From Cristatella mucedo (Eukaryota; Bryozoa; Phylactolaemata; Cristatellidae), in NCBI GenBank assembly GCA_009760855.2, contig WPIO01000005.1:11253001-11313000 (forward strand): 60,000 bases of DNA. Direction: 5' to 3'. The position numbers and the translations under genes were made by a program. Below the pieces are notes generated by a model, which made no database searches, had not been told where the DNA came from, and saw nothing but the letters and a program-made list of their open reading frames with translations. Positions 57,349-60,000 of the stretch are shown here, piece by piece. Positions within the stretch are counted from its first letter, which is position 1. Each line of letters opens with the position of its first letter.

Positions 57349-57541
57349 CCGAGTACTTGAACTTCTTTTCAAGGGGCCGACCAGTGAGTTGACTTCGCCC
57401 CTTCATATTACAGAGTTGCTTGAAAATCTTGGTAGCACGCACCTTTAGTTTGCTGACAATGATGTAATTCGATGCCGGACTCTTGAGGTCATCCAAACTC
57501 ATTTCTTTCTCTTCATGCCTTTGTATGGCTCGACTGTATTT
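57349..57541 (-). CDS. DAXX: DAXX, first visible exon (start of histone-binding domain)
   Basis: DAXX is the nuclear H3.3-H4 chaperone that works with ATRX and also binds SUMO-modified partners. The acceptor is TCATTCTCTGTAG and the donor GTGAGT. It encodes IQRHEEKEMSLDDLKSPASN and YIIVSKLKVRATKIFKQLCN, then MKGRSQLTGRPLEKKFKYSG. This matches human RLQEKELDLSELDDPDSAYL, ARLKRKLIRLFGRLCELKDC and SSLTGRVIEQRIPYRGT. The five certain exons join to 339 residues plus stop without a frame break. The N-terminal four-helix bundle is not found up to base 60000, so the gene is cut by the window edge. Confidence 0.95.
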
Positions 57542-58269
57542 CTACAGAGAATGACAACAGGAAGCTAGAGCCACTCACGACCATGCCCCAAACTATAACC
57601 CACCGTCTAAAGAGTAGCATGGAAACCAGTGGTGGATTGAAAGCATGACAACGAATAAAAGGCAGACTCACTACGTACTTCCCAAGGAGCCGGTGCTACT
57701 GAGCCATCCAGACGCCACAGGCAGTAGCAAAGTGGTCAGATTCGGTCAGAAGTCGGAGCAGTTAACAGAATGCATATGTAAAAGCTAAAAGCATTAACTA
57801 CCAGAAATTGGGTGGGTTGTGCTGCACACAAATCTTCTAGTTCCCTCGTGCAAGAATCTTAAAATGATGGCAAAACCACGGAGGTTTCACGAGCTGGTTA
57901 AGTGCAGAAGCAGCAGCAGGCAAGAAGCAAAATAGTCACACGATCGACAAAAAGCCTTGCTAAGACCCAAATCTAGCTCCTGGACTGAAATGACACACGG
58001 CATAGTAGACCGATTGCCACACTATCAATAGTAGCAATAATAAGACAAGTTTGGTGGTCTCGATTGGTGGCACCTGCTTTATGGCACTTAGCAGATAGGA
58101 CATACCAAGCAAATCTTGGACAAACGTGGCAGCCAAACGACATGCTTTGGAAGTCCTACCAAAACTGAGTTATAGTGATCCAATTCAAACTTTAGCAAAC
58201 GGGCATTAACATACCCTAGGATAGGCCTACTCTGATGTAGCTGCAGCAAAAAACAACTTGGAGAAAATG
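57542..58269. other. DAXX intron, unassigned
   Basis: No exon of the DAXX N-terminal domain is recognised here. Confidence 0.4.
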
Positions 58270-59800
58270 TAAGCTGAATTAGACAGTGAGGTCCTTGCAA
58301 ACTATCGCCCAGTTTACATTCTTCCTTTTTGTCAGATTCTTGAAAAAATTGTCGCTAAGCAGCTGGAAGCACGAATAAAAAAGAATGAATTTTCAGAGAA
58401 ATTTCAATTGGGGTTTCATGAGGCAGCACTCCACTGAAACTGCTCTCCCCCTGTAACCAATGAGATCCTATGCCGCAACGATGACTGGAATGTCACTGTG
58501 CGAGAGCTGCTATATCTATCAGCTGCCTTCGACACTAGTGATCGCGATATCCTACTAGAATGATTGAGAACAATAATTGGTCTGGCAGCTGAGGCACTGG
58601 CGTGGTTTAAATGGTACTTACCCGACCGTGTGCAATCGTGTCGTGTGGGGCTTAGGTCTCATTCACCAAAGCAGTCACTGGTGGAGTCCCACAAACGTCT
58701 GTCTTCGGTTCTTTGCTGTTCTCCATTTATACTCAACCTCTGGGAAAAGTGATTCGGCCCCATGGAATAGGCTATCACTTTTATGCTAACGACACTCAGC
58801 TGTATTTGTCATTTAAACCGTCGGAATCTGGCTGCAGCGACTGATAAACTAAGTGCTTGCCATTCACACATTTGATTCTGGATGTCGACCAATTTCACTA
58901 AACTGAAAGACGATAACATTGAAATGCTAATAATAGGACACCCCAAGAATTTGGCTTGACTAGACTACTTAGCTCTTCTAATAGGTGATGCTCCTGTGCA
59001 ACCGGCACCGTTTACTCGGAATTTAGGTGTCGTCTTTGACAACTACTTAAATTTGGAAAAAGTTTCATTAAGAAGACTGCCTCCACAGATAGCCAGCATG
59101 TCTGATCTCTATCTAAGATTAGGAACTGTCCACCATGACGGCTTGCAAACAATTTAACTAGCTCGCTGGTTCTGTCTATGCTAGATTATAAATTTTATGT
59201 TGGTTGGGCTACCGAAAAAAGGTATTATGCCAGTTAAGCTGGTGATAAATACGGCTGCATGAAAGGCTAGTTCACAAATCCCAGAGGTTTGAGCATGTGT
59301 TTCCTTGCTGAAAGAGTCTGCGTGGCTGCTGTTTGATCAACGGATATAGAGCAAAGTTTTTACGCTTACCCACAAGGCCAGCCATGGCTTGGCTATTTCA
59401 TACATAGCTGAACTGCTTCACCAGTTTCAGCCTCCTCGTACCTCAGGCCTTGATAAATTAGCTGTTCTATTCCACTGCTTACAGACCGTTGGCAACAAAA
59501 GCTTTTGCTCTGCAGGTCTTAGACCGTGGAACTCACTTCCACAATTCTTAGGCAACTACAACTACTCTCCTGCTGCCGACAGTGGCACACCCTTTCCAGC
59601 AGTCCTGAGCTTCTACTTCATGCTACTCACTAACTCAACTGCTCTCCTGACTCTGCCATGCTTCCCACTTTCTGAAAGCAAACCGAAAACCACCTAGACT
59701 GTCAGTGTGCTATATAAAACTCTCCTGCATAACAGCCACCCAGTCTTTGTGGCTTTGTGGAGTTACAAACCAAGATTCATGACATTACACTAAGGAAGCA
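58270..59800 (+). mobile_element. LINE-B, longest copy (RT core to tail), defective
   Basis: Fragments follow reverse-transcriptase order: NYRPVYILPFCQILEKIVAK near 58300, LSAAFDTSDRDILLE near 58520, AEALAWFKWYLPDR near 58590, [17 protein letters not shown] near 58770 (the catalytic YADD reads YAND), NLGVVFDN near 59020, and SAGLRPWNSLPQFL near 59510. The 3' UTR ends GTTACAAACCAAGATTCATG and ACATTACACT. Multiple stops and frameshifts. CR1/L2-like clade by these motifs. It lies in the upstream DAXX intron. Confidence 0.88.
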
Positions 59801-60000
59801 AGTGCATAGCAACAGAAGTTATCCATATTGTTTGCTACCAACAAGCAAGGCTACTAGAGAACCACATTATCATAAACGTATAAAATTGACAACACATTTC
59901 AACCCCACTAGCTGCCATTTTTGAAAGCCCACTTACATTTTAAGAAAAACGCTCTACAGAACATTATCGTTCACTACCGACAAACCGCTGCAATAAGTAA

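Overview
The window is nuclear DNA of an animal (metazoan). Three recognisable protein genes are split by GT-AG introns, sit far apart, and are embedded in decayed non-LTR retrotransposons, tRNA-derived SINEs and long microsatellites. The proteins are conserved animal families: ODF2/cenexin, TRMT112 and DAXX. I cannot name the species. The repeat families and divergence point to an invertebrate.

Layout. (1) 1.8-14.4 kb, plus strand: the C-terminal two thirds of an ODF2/cenexin gene in eight homology-supported exons. They join without a frame break into 518 codons plus stop. The intron between the second and third of these exons holds a GC-rich 1343-codon ORF and a small following exon. Both are coiled-coil rich, and both can be spliced in phase 2 to the flanking ODF2 exons. 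This looks like a roughly 1300-residue lineage-specific cassette inside ODF2 and is the most unusual feature here. (2) 14.4-27.9 kb: mostly repeats and unassigned sequence, with one orphan glycoprotein-like exon on the minus strand near 19.1-19.5 kb. (3) 27.9-40.4 kb, minus strand: a complete TRMT112 gene, four exons, all phase 0, 125 residues, with two introns of 5-6 kb filled with LINE and SINE copies. (4) 41-45 kb: repeat-rich intergenic DNA containing a decayed copy of one ODF2 exon. (5) 45.1-60 kb, minus strand: the 3' part of a DAXX gene. Five exons cover the histone-binding domain and the tail, and a tentative sixth is terminal. The N-terminal exons should lie beyond base 60000.

Repeats. 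LINE-A is a CR1/L2-like element with an (ATT)n tail and a 3' hairpin. LINE-B is a second CR1/L2-like element with a TTACA-type tail. SINE-A is tRNA-derived with a good B box. SINE-B is tRNA-related and ends in the LINE-A hairpin, which suggests it is mobilised by LINE-A. One LINE-A tail lies directly on an ODF2 5' splice site.

The three genes are not an operon and have no obvious shared pathway: ODF2 builds mother-centriole appendages, TRMT112 activates methyltransferases, and DAXX is an H3.3 chaperone. All calls come from reading exons, splice sites and remembered family sequences. No search was run.
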